Positions 34,928 to 43,894 are shown, numbered from the stretch's first letter. The stretch is DNA of 64,000 nucleotides from Nocardia vinacea NBRC 16497 (GCF_000308835.1 NZ_BAGN01000078.1:41673-105672); one strand, 5' to 3'. The notes: generated from the letters alone by a model not told the origin. Program-made: numbers and translations.

Positions 34928-37900
34928 GTTCGGGCTCGGGCTGTTCCGGCGACGCGGCTGCCGACGGGTGGATTCGTTATCTGCTGCGGCGCTGCGCGGA
35001 ACATCGGCGGACAGTAATCGTCGCGTGTGTGGGTTCGGTGGTGGCCGCGGTACTCACGGCCATCCTGCCGCTGCTTGTGCGGCATGTTGTCGACACCTTG
35101 ACCACCACGGCCGCATCGGTGCTGCCGTGGGTGCTCGTGCTGTTGGCGATCGGGTCCGTCCGGTTCGTCGCGGGGTATCTGCGGCGGACCGGATCCTCGC
35201 GGCTATCGCTGGATGTGCAGCACGATCTGCGCCGCGACCTGTTCGCGGCGCTGCTGCGTCTGAACGGACGGCAGCGCGCGGGGCTCTACACCGGGCAGGT
35301 GGTCAGCCGCGCCATTACCGATGTGACGCTGATCCAGATGTTCCTGCAACTGGTTCCGCTGGTCGCGGGCAACGTTGTGCTGATCGCCGCGTCACTGTTG
35401 CTGATGGCGTCGATGTCGCCGGCGCTGAGCGTGATCGCGCTGCTGGTGGTGCCCGCGCTGTGGTTGATCACCTCGCGCAGTCAGCGTGAGCTGTTCCCGG
35501 CCAACTGGGATGCGCAGGCCAGGGCCGCCGAGGTCGCCATGCGGGTGGAGGCCGCGGTGGCCGGGGTGCGGGTGGTGAAGGGTTTCGGGCAGGAGTCGCA
35601 CGAGCTCGAGCAGTTGGCCGCGTCCGCTCGTGATCTGTATCGGTCGCGGTTGCGAGTCACGCGAATTACCAGTCGGTTCACGCCGGTCATGCAGGCGGTG
35701 CCCGCCGCCGGGCAGGCATTGGTCCTTGTCGTCGGTGGGCTGCTGGCATTGCGGCAGTCCATCACGCTGGGCACATTTCTCGCGTTCATGACCTACCTGG
35801 GGTCGTTCGTCACCCCGGTCCGCATGTTCTCCATGCTCCTGACGGTGAGCCAGCAAGGAAAGGCATCGCTGGAGCGAGTACGCGAGGTGATCGAGACGCC
35901 ACCGCCGAGCGAGTCGACCGCCGGGCAGGCCGCCGACTCCTCGGACGGTGCGCCGCAAATCGAATTCCGCGGTGTGCGTTTCGCATTCGAAGGTCAGCCG
36001 CCAGTGCTGCACGATCTCGATCTCACGGTCGAGCCGGGGGAGACGATCGCCATCGCCGGTGCGGCGGGTTCCGGCAAATCGATTCTGGTCCAACTCCTAC
36101 CCCGATTGTTCGATCCCGATGCGGGACGGATCCTGTTGGACGGCAACGATATCCGCGAACTCTCGGACCTGCGGAGCCGGGTGGCGATGGTCTTCGAGGA
36201 CACCTCGCTGATGGCGGATACCGTGCGAGCCAACGTCTCCTACGGCCGCCCGGATGCCACCGATGAACAGGTTTGGCACGCACTGCATCTGGCCGCCGCC
36301 GAGGATTTCGTCGCCGCGCTGCCCCAGGGACTGGACACCGTCATCGGGGAACGCGGACAACGACTTTCCGGCGGGCAGCGGCAACGACTCGCGTTGGCGC
36401 GCGCCCTGATCACCGACGCTCCGGTGCTGGTACTCGACGATGCCACCTCCGCCATCGACGCGCAGGTGGAGGAGGAGATCTTCGCCCGCATCGCCGCAGA
36501 GGTGCATCGGCGCACCACAATCGTGGTGGCACATCGCATTTCGACCCTGGCGCTGGCCGACCGGGTAGCGGTACTCGACGACGGGCGAGTGGCCGAACTC
36601 GGTACCCTGCACGAGCTGCAGACCTCCGGTGAGCTGTTCCATACCCTGTTCACCCCGCCCGATCCGGCGAGTATCGCCGCCGATCTGACCGCGGTCACCG
36701 ACCCCGTGCCCACCGCGGGACTGTGGGTGCACACCGAAACCGACGGTGACGAGTCGCGCACGCTGGAGCAGATGGCGAAGGCATTCTCCCAGCGCGCCGC
36801 GGGCGGGCCCGGAGGGATGGGCGGCCAGCTGGGGGGCGGCATGATGTCGAGTGCCCCACCGAGCGGCGATGTGCGCGCACTGATCGACCGGTTGCCCGCC
36901 GTGAGTGGTGAACCCGATGTGCCCGAGGAGTTTTCGCACACCCCCGAGCCGAACTTCGATCTGCCTCGGCTGCTGCGGCCGTTCGCGGTTCCGCTGTTGG
37001 CCGGGCTGGGACTGGTGGCCCTGGACGCGTTGGCGCAGACGCTCATTCCGTTCCTGGTGCGCTACGGCATCGACCGCGGTGTGCTGGTAGGTGCCCGCGA
37101 TGTCCTGCTACTCGCCGCGGCCTCGGCGCTGGTGCTGGTGGTCGTGGACTGGGCGATCACCGTCGCGCAGGTGCGGGTGACCGGGCGCGCCGGGGAACGG
37201 TTGCTGTACGGCCTGCGCGTGAAGGTCTTCGCGCAACTGCAACGGCTGGGTCTGCAGTTCTATGAGCGAGAACTGGCCGGCCGCATCATGACCCGGATGA
37301 TCACCGACGTGGATGGGCTGTCCACCTTCCTCCAGACCGGCCTGACGGTCGCGCTGACGAGCACACTCACCATCGGCGGTGTGGTGGTCGCGCTGATCGT
37401 GATCGACGCCGAGCTGGCGCTGGTGGTGCTCGCGCTGCTGCCGGTGCTGGTGGCCGCCACGGTTGCGTTCCGCCGAGCCTCGGTGCCCGCGTATAACCTT
37501 GCGCGCGAACAGGTCAGCGCGGCGAACGCCTATCTGCAAGAGAATGTCGACACCATCGCGGTGACGCAGGCCTACCGCAGGGAGGCGATCAACCGGCGCG
37601 AATTCGAGCGTCGCTCCTGGGGGTACCGCAATGCGCGGCTGCACAGCCAGACATTGATGGCACTGTTCTTCCCGTTCATCGAGATCATGTCGGTGATAGC
37701 CACGGCCGCCGTGCTCGCCGTCGGTGTGCATCAGGTCCGCGAGAACGCGCTCACCGCAGGCACTTTGATCGCATTTCTGCTCTATATCGATCTGCTGTTC
37801 GCGCCGATCCAGCAGCTGTCGCAGGTTTTCGACAGCTATCAGCAGGCGGTCGTCGGTGTGGAGCGCATCGGCGTCCTGATGCGCGAACCCGTTACCACGC

Positions 37901-38688
37901 CGGACGCGCCCGATGCCCGCATCGTCGACCGGCTCGCGGGCGAAATCGAGTTCCGCGGTGTCGGTTTCGCCTACGACAGTGCCGGTGTGCGGGTGCTGTC
38001 GGATATCGATGTAACGATCGCTACCGGTGAGAAGGTTGCCGTGGTCGGTGAAACCGGTGCGGGCAAGTCCACTCTGGTGAAGCTGCTCGCGCGTCTCTAC
38101 GACACGACCGATGGCGCGGTACTCGTCGACGGCGTCGATATCCGCCGCTACCGGTTGCGCGACTACCGCAAACGCCTGGGTGTGGTGCCGCAGGAGCCAT
38201 TCCTGTTCGGCGACACCGTGCACGCCGCCATCGCCTATGGCAAACCCGATGCGACCCCTGCCGAAATCGAATGGGCGGCACGTGCGGTCGGTGCGCACGA
38301 GATGATCGCCGCTCTCGAATACGGCTACCGCCAGCCGATCGGCGCGCACGGTGCGGGGCTGTCCGCGGGGCAACGCCAACTGCTTGCCCTGGCCCGCGCC
38401 CAACTGGTGGAACCCGACATCCTCATCCTCGACGAGGCCACCGCGTCCCTCGACCTGGCCACCGACGCCCGCGTTCGCGCGGCCGTCGATGTGCTCACCG
38501 CGGGCCGCACCACCATCGTCGTGGCCCACCGTCTGGCGACCGCTGCCGCCGCCGACCTCATCCTGGTCGTCGGCGACGGCCACTTGCTCCAAATCGGCCG
38601 CCACGCAGACCTGCTCGAAGTCGACGGCCCGTACCGCAAGCTTTGGTCGGCCTACGTCGGCGACGAATCGTCGGTCGGCAGCAGATGA
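34924..38688 (+). CDS. fused heterodimer-like ABC exporter (Rv0194 type)
   Basis: 1254 residues, TMD1-NBD1-TMD2-NBD2 in one chain. NBD1: Walker A GAAGSGKS (about 378), signature LSGGQRQR (about 480), Walker B VLVLDDATSAID with Asp in place of the catalytic Glu. NBD2: Walker A GETGAGKS (about 1041), signature LSAGQRQ (about 1145), Walker B ILILDEATASLD. So one ATP site (Walker A/B of NBD1 with the LSAGQ of NBD2) is degenerate, as in heterodimeric multidrug exporters. A Gly/Met-rich linker (GGPGGMGGQLGGGMM) precedes TMD2. Mycobacterial Rv0194 has this fused build and exports drugs. ATG overlaps the LLM stop by four bases, so it is translated from the importer operon. Confidence 0.9.
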   Translation: MSSGSGCSGDAAADGWIRYLLRRCAEHRRTVIVACVGSVVAAVLTAILPLLVRHVVDTLTTTAASVLPWVLVLLAIGSVRFVAGYLRRTGSSRLSLDVQHDLRRDLFAALLRLNGRQRAGLYTGQVVSRAITDVTLIQMFLQLVPLVAGNVVLIAASLLLMASMSPALSVIALLVVPALWLITSRSQRELFPANWDAQARAAEVAMRVEAAVAGVRVVKGFGQESHELEQLAASARDLYRSRLRVTRITSRFTPVMQAVPAAGQALVLVVGGLLALRQSITLGTFLAFMTYLGSFVTPVRMFSMLLTVSQQGKASLERVREVIETPPPSESTAGQAADSSDGAPQIEFRGVRFAFEGQPPVLHDLDLTVEPGETIAIAGAAGSGKSILVQLLPRLFDPDAGRILLDGNDIRELSDLRSRVAMVFEDTSLMADTVRANVSYGRPDATDEQVWHALHLAAAEDFVAALPQGLDTVIGERGQRLSGGQRQRLALARALITDAPVLVLDDATSAIDAQVEEEIFARIAAEVHRRTTIVVAHRISTLALADRVAVLDDGRVAELGTLHELQTSGELFHTLFTPPDPASIAADLTAVTDPVPTAGLWVHTETDGDESRTLEQMAKAFSQRAAGGPGGMGGQLGGGMMSSAPPSGDVRALIDRLPAVSGEPDVPEEFSHTPEPNFDLPRLLRPFAVPLLAGLGLVALDALAQTLIPFLVRYGIDRGVLVGARDVLLLAAASALVLVVVDWAITVAQVRVTGRAGERLLYGLRVKVFAQLQRLGLQFYERELAGRIMTRMITDVDGLSTFLQTGLTVALTSTLTIGGVVVALIVIDAELALVVLALLPVLVAATVAFRRASVPAYNLAREQVSAANAYLQENVDTIAVTQAYRREAINRREFERRSWGYRNARLHSQTLMALFFPFIEIMSVIATAAVLAVGVHQVRENALTAGTLIAFLLYIDLLFAPIQQLSQVFDSYQQAVVGVERIGVLMREPVTTPDAPDARIVDRLAGEIEFRGVGFAYDSAGVRVLSDIDVTIATGEKVAVVGETGAGKSTLVKLLARLYDTTDGAVLVDGVDIRRYRLRDYRKRLGVVPQEPFLFGDTVHAAIAYGKPDATPAEIEWAARAVGAHEMIAALEYGYRQPIGAHGAGLSAGQRQLLALARAQLVEPDILILDEATASLDLATDARVRAAVDVLTAGRTTIVVAHRLATAAAADLILVVGDGHLLQIGRHADLLEVDGPYRKLWSAYVGDESSVGSR

Positions 38689-38831
38689 CGTGCTCGGTTG
38701 CCAGGAGCTGTTCGGCGAGCCGCCTCCATCGAATACGCCAACGTCGGCGCGTCCGACTGTCCGGGCGGTGATAATCGCCGACGCCGGTCGCTTCACCCAC
38801 GAGGGACCGGCGCTGGTATGTGAAATATACG

Positions 38832-38849
38832 ATACGGAACTCATATAAT
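38832..38849 (+). promoter_or_regulatory. promoter with MarR-type operator
   Basis: ATACG - GAACT - CATAT followed by AAT: the right arm runs into a perfect -10 hexamer TATAAT (38844-38849). The same arrangement (ATACG-N5-CGTAT-AA) occurs before the marR gene, so both genes are likely under that MarR protein. Confidence 0.5.
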
Positions 38850-38869
38850 CTTCAACTAGGATTGTGTGC

Positions 38870-39313
38870 ATGAGTGCAGATAGTTACCGTCGGACAACCA
38901 ACACCATCAACAAGGTCATCGTCGGGCTACAGCGGATAGGCATCGCCTTCGGCCCGATGCAGCTGCTCACGGTCGCGGGGCGACGCAGCGGACAGTTGCG
39001 CACCTTCCCGATCGCGGTGAACAAGCTCGACAGCGGACGCTTCATCTTCCAGGCATTTCCGAAGGCGGCGTGGGTCGCGAATGCCCGTGCGGCAGATATC
39101 GTTACGCTGACACGCGGCCGCAAGTCGTCGACGGCACGCCTGGTCGAGGTGCCGGTAGACGAGCGCCCGCCGCTACTGCACGAATTGGTGGCGACGAGTC
39201 CGAAGAGCGTCGGCAAGCGTTTCGTCACCACCGGACTGGCCGATGCCGCCACCCCGGACGGTGTGGCCGCATCGGCGCATCGAATCGCGGTCTTCCGCGT
39301 CGTTCCGGTCTGA
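38870..39313 (+). CDS. Ddn-like deazaflavin-dependent nitroreductase family protein
   Basis: 147 residues, split beta-barrel of the Ddn/DUF385 family, whose members use F420H2 to reduce quinones or nitro compounds. Seen: the family block LLTVAGRRSGQLRTFPIAVNKL, FIFQAFPKAAWVANARAADIVTLTRGRKSSTARLVEVP, and HRIAVFRVVPV. ATG at 38870 with AGGA upstream. Shares an operator-like motif with the marR gene that follows, and may be part of its response to a redox-active or phenolic compound. Confidence 0.75.
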   Translation: MSADSYRRTTNTINKVIVGLQRIGIAFGPMQLLTVAGRRSGQLRTFPIAVNKLDSGRFIFQAFPKAAWVANARAADIVTLTRGRKSSTARLVEVPVDERPPLLHELVATSPKSVGKRFVTTGLADAATPDGVAASAHRIAVFRVVPV

Positions 39314-39350
39314 CGGAGCGAATCGCACACGTCGGCGAGCCGTATCTGCC

Positions 39351-39394
39351 CCTCGCCTACGTATGATACGAAAGCCGTATAAACGTAGGCGAGG
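39351..39394 (+). promoter_or_regulatory. long inverted repeat with nested operator before marR
   Basis: Outer arms CCTCGCCTACGT (39351-39362) and ACGTAGGCGAGG (39383-39394) are perfect 12-bp complements. Inside sit ATACG (39366-39370) and CGTAT (39376-39380) around AAAGC. TATGAT (39362-39367) and TATAAA (39378-39383) could each be a -10. Eleven bases before the marR ATG. Could act as autoregulatory operator, as an RNA hairpin in the leader, or both. Confidence 0.6.
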
Positions 39395-39404
39395 GTGGCG
39401 GACA

Positions 39405-39896
39405 ATGAGTTCAGTAGCAGGTCGTACTTCGACGCGCGGTCGTCGGCGATTGACGGCCGACGTGCGGGAAGCATTGCGTGACTTGAATATTCAGCTTTCG
39501 CTGCTCAACAGAAGATTCGGTGGCCGGGTCGAACTCAAGGATGTCGACTGGACATGCCTCGACCTGATCAACCGCCACGGCCCCATATCCCCGACGGCAT
39601 TGGCGCGCCGCGCCGGACTGCACCCCGCGACCATGACCGGAATCCTGGATCGCCTGCAGAAGGGCGGCTGGATCGTCCGCGAACGTGACCCGGAGTCCAC
39701 GGATCGTCGCGCGGTCACCTTGCATCCGGTGCGCGAACGGAATTCCGAACTGTTCGAGCTGTTCTCCGGCATGAACAACCGCATGGATGAACTCTGTTCC
39801 CGCTACTCCGAAGCCGAACTCGAGGTGATCGCCGATTTCCTGCAGCGGACCGGCGTGGCGGGCCAAGAGGCCGCCCAGGAGTTGGCGGAAGGCTGA
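39405..39896 (+). CDS. MarR-family regulator
   Basis: 163 residues, winged-helix: DWTCLDLINRHGPISPTALARRAGLHPATMTGILDRLQKGGWIVRERDPESTDRRAVTLHP contains recognition helix and wing (DPESTDRRA). Dimerisation helices at both ends. ATG at 39405; a longer start at 39243 would run through the inverted repeat and is rejected. TGA overlaps the following hydrolase ATG. Likely represses itself and the Ddn-like gene through the shared ATACG-N5-C(A/G)TAT motif. Confidence 0.87.
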   Translation: MSSVAGRTSTRGRRRLTADVREALRDLNIQLSLLNRRFGGRVELKDVDWTCLDLINRHGPISPTALARRAGLHPATMTGILDRLQKGGWIVRERDPESTDRRAVTLHPVRERNSELFELFSGMNNRMDELCSRYSEAELEVIADFLQRTGVAGQEAAQELAEG

Positions 39897-40891
39897 TGTC
39901 ACTTTTCGAGCCCCGCGGTCGTGCTGTAATGATCATGGTGACGATGGACGATAATTCGTATGACCGAACACGCAAGCGTCCGTTTTGGAGTGTGATCTTC
40001 CTCGGGGTGGCTGTGCTGTTCCTCGGTTGCATCGACCGAGTGGGGGTGTCCGCGGCGCAGGACGTGGATGCGATCCAGGAGATCGCGACTCCGCCAACCT
40101 ATGCCGGAACCGTGGGCAACAGTGCTGACTGTCAGCGGCAGTATCAGACCGGTGGATTCGAGCCGAAATCTGCTGGGGCCGAGCGTTATCCGTTGTTCCT
40201 CTACTTCGTCGGCACCAATATCGGCAAGGATGCCGAGACCGACCGCCGCGAGAACGCGCCGGCGGCGGGCGCTGTGACCGAGGCGATGGCCCGCCGCGGC
40301 TTTGTCGCGCTCACGGTCGAGTACGACAACAGCCTGACGGCATTGTTCAGCGACCATGGCAATCAAACTCGCTGTCTGTTCGCGAAGCAGGAGCCCCGCA
40401 GCCTGCTCAACATCGCCTGCGCGCTCGGTAATGTCGACTGCGACTTGGGTATTGCCGCCTGGGGGCACAGCCAGGGCGGCGCTGTCGCCCACCTTGCAGC
40501 CAATCACGACCCGCGGGTACGTGCTGTGTGGACTACCGGCTACGCAGGTGATGTGTCGTCGGTTCTTCCGAAGAACCGCCTGCGCGTTCTCGCCGGTGAG
40601 AAAGAGGACAACGGCAAGGCGGGCGTGCTCGACAAGGCCGCCGGTTTCACCTCGGCCGAATGCCCTGACGATGGCCGCAGTCAATGCCTGCGCGAAGACG
40701 GCAGTGGCTGGGTGATCGTACGGAAAGCCGACGTCGAGACCAGCGCCGATCACTGCTGGTTCTACCGACGCTCATGTGGGGACTCCGAGGGCTTTCTCGA
40801 GCCGAGCTGGATCGATCGGAAGTCGACAAAGCCCTATGCGATCGAGCCCAACGCCGACTGGGTGGCCCAGACCGCGCGCAAGCCGTTGTGA
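39896..40891 (+). CDS. exported alpha/beta-hydrolase-like protein
   Basis: 331 residues from the overlapping ATG at 39896; inner ATGs at codons 12, 14 and 17 are possible, the last giving a more typical export signal (RTRKRPFWSVIFLGVAVLFLGC then VSAAQ). The helix ends FLGC, so a lipoprotein is possible. The body has an esterase-type elbow GHSQGG in IAAWGHSQGGAVAHLAANH, several cysteines (C-DC, ECPDD, HCWFYRRSCGD) that may form disulfides, and a C-terminal WVAQTARKPL. Resembles secreted chlorophyllase/dienelactone-hydrolase-like proteins. Substrate unknown. Coupled to marR by ATGA. Confidence 0.68.
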   Translation: MSLFEPRGRAVMIMVTMDDNSYDRTRKRPFWSVIFLGVAVLFLGCIDRVGVSAAQDVDAIQEIATPPTYAGTVGNSADCQRQYQTGGFEPKSAGAERYPLFLYFVGTNIGKDAETDRRENAPAAGAVTEAMARRGFVALTVEYDNSLTALFSDHGNQTRCLFAKQEPRSLLNIACALGNVDCDLGIAAWGHSQGGAVAHLAANHDPRVRAVWTTGYAGDVSSVLPKNRLRVLAGEKEDNGKAGVLDKAAGFTSAECPDDGRSQCLREDGSGWVIVRKADVETSADHCWFYRRSCGDSEGFLEPSWIDRKSTKPYAIEPNADWVAQTARKPL

Positions 40892-41004
40892 ATTGCGGTC
40901 GGTCGCGTATCGCCTGATCAGGCGCGAGATGCATGCTGGTTTTGATCTTCAAAACGTTGGGTACTGCGTGGGCTCGATAAAATCCGAAGTTCCGACGCAT
41001 AAAA

Positions 41005-41033
41005 TTGAACTTGACGTCAGAATCGAATACGGT
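41005..41033 (+). promoter_or_regulatory. lactone-regulon promoter/operator A
   Basis: -35 TTGAAC (41005-41010), 17-bp spacer containing TTGACGTCAGAATCGAA, -10 TACGGT (41028-41033). The operator consensus TTGAA-N3-GACGTC-N3-TTCAA is kept except for the last arm (TCGAA with A before it). Epoxide hydrolase ATG at 41069. Confidence 0.65.
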
Positions 41034-41068
41034 GTCGATCAATATTGCCGTGGTAGACGAGGTGACGC

Positions 41069-42001
41069 ATGGACTCCCGTAATCTGCTGGACGAGTGGCG
41101 GGGGCTGGGGAGCCGCCAGGTCGCGACGAATGGGATCGAGTTGCGGGTCGTCGAGCATGGCGACGGTCCCGCTGTGGTGTTCTGCCATGGCTTTCCCGAG
41201 CTCGGGTTTTCTTGGCGCCACCAAGTTTTCGCGCTCGCCGAGGCCGGTTTCCGGACATTGACTCCGGATATGCGCGGATACGGTGGCAGTTCTCGGCCCG
41301 ATCGGGTCGAGGACTACGACATGGTGAACCTGTGCGCCGATCTCGTCGGTGTTCTCGACGAGGCCGGTATCGAGGATGCGATCTTCGTCGGCCATGACTG
41401 GGGTGCGTCGGTGGTGTGGCAGTTGGCCCTTCGGCATCCGGAACGAGTGCGGGCCGTCGCGGGGCTGAGCGTCCCCGCGACACCGCGGTCGGCCGTGCCC
41501 CCGTTGCCGATACTCCGGTCCAGGCTCGGCGACGACTTCTATATGTGCTGGTTCCAGGAGCCGGGCCGCGCGGACGCGGAGCTCGCGTCGGACGTGCGCC
41601 GCACGCTGCTGCAGGACGATGTCGTCAGTGCTCGGGATCTGTTGAGCGGCAACGGTTCCGAGATGGCCGCTCCGGCCTGGTTGAGCGAGGACGAACTCGA
41701 TCACTACATAGCGACATTCACGACCACCGGGTTCACCGGCGGACTCAATTACTATCGCAATCTCGACCGCAACTGGGAACTGAGCGCGCACCTGGCCGAT
41801 GCGAAGATCCACCAGCCCGCGCTGTTCATCGCCGGATCGGAGGATGCCGTCATCCGGTTCACCCCGACCACCAAGATGGCAGCCATACTGTCCGACCTGC
41901 GGGCGACCATTGTCCTGGACGGGGCGGGACATTGGATTCAACAGGAGCGTGCCGCCGAAGTCAGCGCCGCCCTGATCGATTTCGCCCGCAGTATCGGCTG
42001 A
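41069..42001 (+). CDS. epoxide hydrolase (alpha/beta hydrolase)
   Basis: 310 residues. Oxyanion motif HGFPE (residues 40-44), nucleophile Asp in VGHDWGASVV (D110), a cap domain, and the catalytic His in DGAGHWIQQE, all as in EphA/EphF-type epoxide hydrolases; hydrolyses an epoxide to a diol. Single gene after regulon promoter A, so expression should follow the lactone/acyl-CoA genes. An epoxide intermediate of the same substrate would explain the link. A dehalogenase is less likely because of the HGFPE motif. Confidence 0.86.
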   Translation: MDSRNLLDEWRGLGSRQVATNGIELRVVEHGDGPAVVFCHGFPELGFSWRHQVFALAEAGFRTLTPDMRGYGGSSRPDRVEDYDMVNLCADLVGVLDEAGIEDAIFVGHDWGASVVWQLALRHPERVRAVAGLSVPATPRSAVPPLPILRSRLGDDFYMCWFQEPGRADAELASDVRRTLLQDDVVSARDLLSGNGSEMAAPAWLSEDELDHYIATFTTTGFTGGLNYYRNLDRNWELSAHLADAKIHQPALFIAGSEDAVIRFTPTTKMAAILSDLRATIVLDGAGHWIQQERAAEVSAALIDFARSIG

Positions 42002-42006
42002 GAGTC

Positions 42007-42900
42007 CTAGAGGCCGGCGTTGATCGCCTGTCGATAGCGAGCCGACAGCGTGGGCGGGAATCCGAGGTCGCCGTCGATTACCCGGATCGCCAACGGCGCG
42101 GCGAGCGCGCACAGGCGAGCGCACCCGGCTTCGCCGATCGCTTCGTACGGATAGACCGAGAGTTCGTCGGTCCGGCGCTCGATCGCGTCGCGTCGCGCCG
42201 AGCCGTATTCGCTCAGCGCGACGGCATCGTCCGCCATCCAACCCCGCTCGCGAAGCCGCCGCACACCGGTGGCCCAGTCCGCCTCGCTCCAGGATCGGCT
42301 GGCGCGCAACACTTCCGGCGATATCTCGCCGGTCGCACTGTGCGTGATCAATGCCTCGATTCCGTCCAGACCCTCCGTCAGCAATAGCGCGACATGCCCA
42401 TCGCCGCGATACTCCCGCAATAGTGTCTGCGCATGCCACAGCACCAGATGCGGTTCGTCGGGCCACGGCAGCGCCGCGTGTGCGGCGAACAACGGACGGC
42501 CCTGCGGGCGTTCGCACGCGCGTTCGGCAGCGCGCCGGGCAAGCTCGGCGGCTGCACGGACCTCGGGGCCACTGATGTCCTCGCCCCATGCCTGCCGCAG
42601 CGACCGATCGACGGCGCGCAATCGAGCACGGAAAATATCTGCGGGTGAGGCGATTTCCCATGCGGCCGGGAGGACGGCCCGCACCGCGGCCGGATTGAAA
42701 TTGAAGAACGTGGCGATGGTGACCTCGGCGGGCACCGGCCCGAATGCCGCCGACCGGGACGCGAAGTACATCATCCGCGGATCGGTAATGCCCAACTCGC
42801 GGTAGGCATCCGGGCCGTGCGGGGTGAAGTAGATCATCCCGTGAACGGGCTCTAGCGCGCGGAACGTGAGATGGGCACTGTGCGGGGAGAGCGTGGTCAA
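42007..42900 (-). CDS. SCO6745/SalK-like family protein
   Basis: 297 residues, helical, no signal. Seen: EPVHGMIYFTPHGPDAYRELGI, YFASRSAAFGPVPAEVTIATFFNFNPAAVRAVLPAAWE, LPWPDEPHLVLWHAQTLLREYRGDGHVALLLTEGLDGIEALITHSATGE. This pattern is typical of the actinobacterial SCO6745 family, for which I know no established activity. Third gene of the ligase-lactonase operon from promoter B. The conserved His/Asp-rich stretches (HAQTLLREYRGDGH) would suit an enzyme active site, but this is conjecture. Confidence 0.7.
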   Translation of the reverse strand: MTTLSPHSAHLTFRALEPVHGMIYFTPHGPDAYRELGITDPRMMYFASRSAAFGPVPAEVTIATFFNFNPAAVRAVLPAAWEIASPADIFRARLRAVDRSLRQAWGEDISGPEVRAAAELARRAAERACERPQGRPLFAAHAALPWPDEPHLVLWHAQTLLREYRGDGHVALLLTEGLDGIEALITHSATGEISPEVLRASRSWSEADWATGVRRLRERGWMADDAVALSEYGSARRDAIERRTDELSVYPYEAIGEAGCARLCALAAPLAIRVIDGDLGFPPTLSARYRQAINAGL

Positions 42901-42934
42901 CGGCGTTGCTCCTTGTGTCCGTGCATCGTTCGGA

Positions 42935-43894
42935 TCACTTCTCGAAGTACCGGCGCGGATTGCGCACCAGAATCGCGTCGATATCGTCCTCGGTGAGTCC
43001 CCGCGCGGTCAGTGCCGGAATCACATCCTCACTGATGTGCCGGTAGTTCCACTTCGGTGCCACCTGCTTCTTGGCGTCGGGGTCGAACCAGTCGATGTGG
43101 CACGCCGCGTCATGGGCGATAACGACCTTGTCCAGGTAGCCGCGCCGTACCAGTTCGACAATGGTGTCGATCCGATCCTCGAACGGCAGCAGGACGTCGA
43201 GCCCGAAGCGATCCATGCCGAGCAGCGATCCCGCGTCGGCGAGTTCGGTGAGGTAATCGATATCGGTGGTGTCGCCGGAGTGGCCGATCACCACGCGGCT
43301 CAGGTCCGCGCCTTCCTCGGCCAGCACCCGCTGCGCCACCAGCCCGGAGCGGGTGTGCGGGTTGGTGTGCACGGTGATCGGCGCACCGGTCTGCGCCGAT
43401 GCCTGCCCGACCGCGCGCATCACCCGTTCGACGCCGGGCGTCAGCCCGGGTTCCTCGATGGCGCATTTGAGGAATCCGGCGCGCACACCGGTATCCGCGA
43501 TGCCCTCGGTGAGATCCTTGACGAACATTTCCACCATCGGCTCCGGCCGGTCGAACAGCAAACCCGGACCGGTGTAATGGAATTGGAAGGGGACGTCGTT
43601 GTAGGTGTAGATGCCGGTGGCGACGATGATCCGCAAATCCGTTCTGGCCGCGATCTTCTGGATGCGTGGCAGATAGCGGCCCAACCCGAGCACGGTCGGG
43701 TCGAGGATGGTGTCGATGCCGAGGGATTTCAACTCGTTCAGTTGTTCGACGGCGTCGTCGACGCGGGCGTCCTCATCCCAGTCGGCGTAGTTCTGCCGGA
43801 ATTCCTCGCCGAGTACGAAGACGTGCTCGTGCACCAGGACGCGGCCGAGTTCGGCGGAGTCGACGGTTCCGTTCGCGGTGGGGATTTCGGTCAT
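42935..43894 (-). CDS. phosphotriesterase-like lactonase (PPH/PLL type)
   Basis: 319 residues, amidohydrolase-fold binuclear metal hydrolase. Ligands fit H22 and H24 (VHEHVF), carboxylated K143 (GFLKCAIEEPG), H176 (TVHTNPH), H205 (VIGHSGD) and D262 (IAHDAACH); the GIYTYND tyrosine typical of lactonases is at about 98. Strongly resembles mycobacterial PPH. Members hydrolyse gamma/delta-lactones and acyl-homoserine lactones, with weak phosphotriesterase activity. Between acyl-CoA ligase and SCO6745-like gene: the start overlaps the ligase stop. Expected to open a lactone to the 4- or 5-hydroxy acid that the ligase activates. Confidence 0.9.
   Translation of the reverse strand: MTEIPTANGTVDSAELGRVLVHEHVFVLGEEFRQNYADWDEDARVDDAVEQLNELKSLGIDTILDPTVLGLGRYLPRIQKIAARTDLRIIVATGIYTYNDVPFQFHYTGPGLLFDRPEPMVEMFVKDLTEGIADTGVRAGFLKCAIEEPGLTPGVERVMRAVGQASAQTGAPITVHTNPHTRSGLVAQRVLAEEGADLSRVVIGHSGDTTDIDYLTELADAGSLLGMDRFGLDVLLPFEDRIDTIVELVRRGYLDKVVIAHDAACHIDWFDPDAKKQVAPKWNYRHISEDVIPALTARGLTEDDIDAILVRNPRRYFEK

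Noticed and set aside
37108..38871. Open frame of about 590 codons antisense to the ABC exporter
   Set aside because: No recognisable domain; the opposite strand encodes a complete, motif-bearing exporter.
42935..43894. True organophosphate-degrading phosphotriesterase
   Set aside because: GIYTYND tyrosine and overall pattern are those of PPH/PLL lactonases, where phosphotriesterase activity is only a side reaction.
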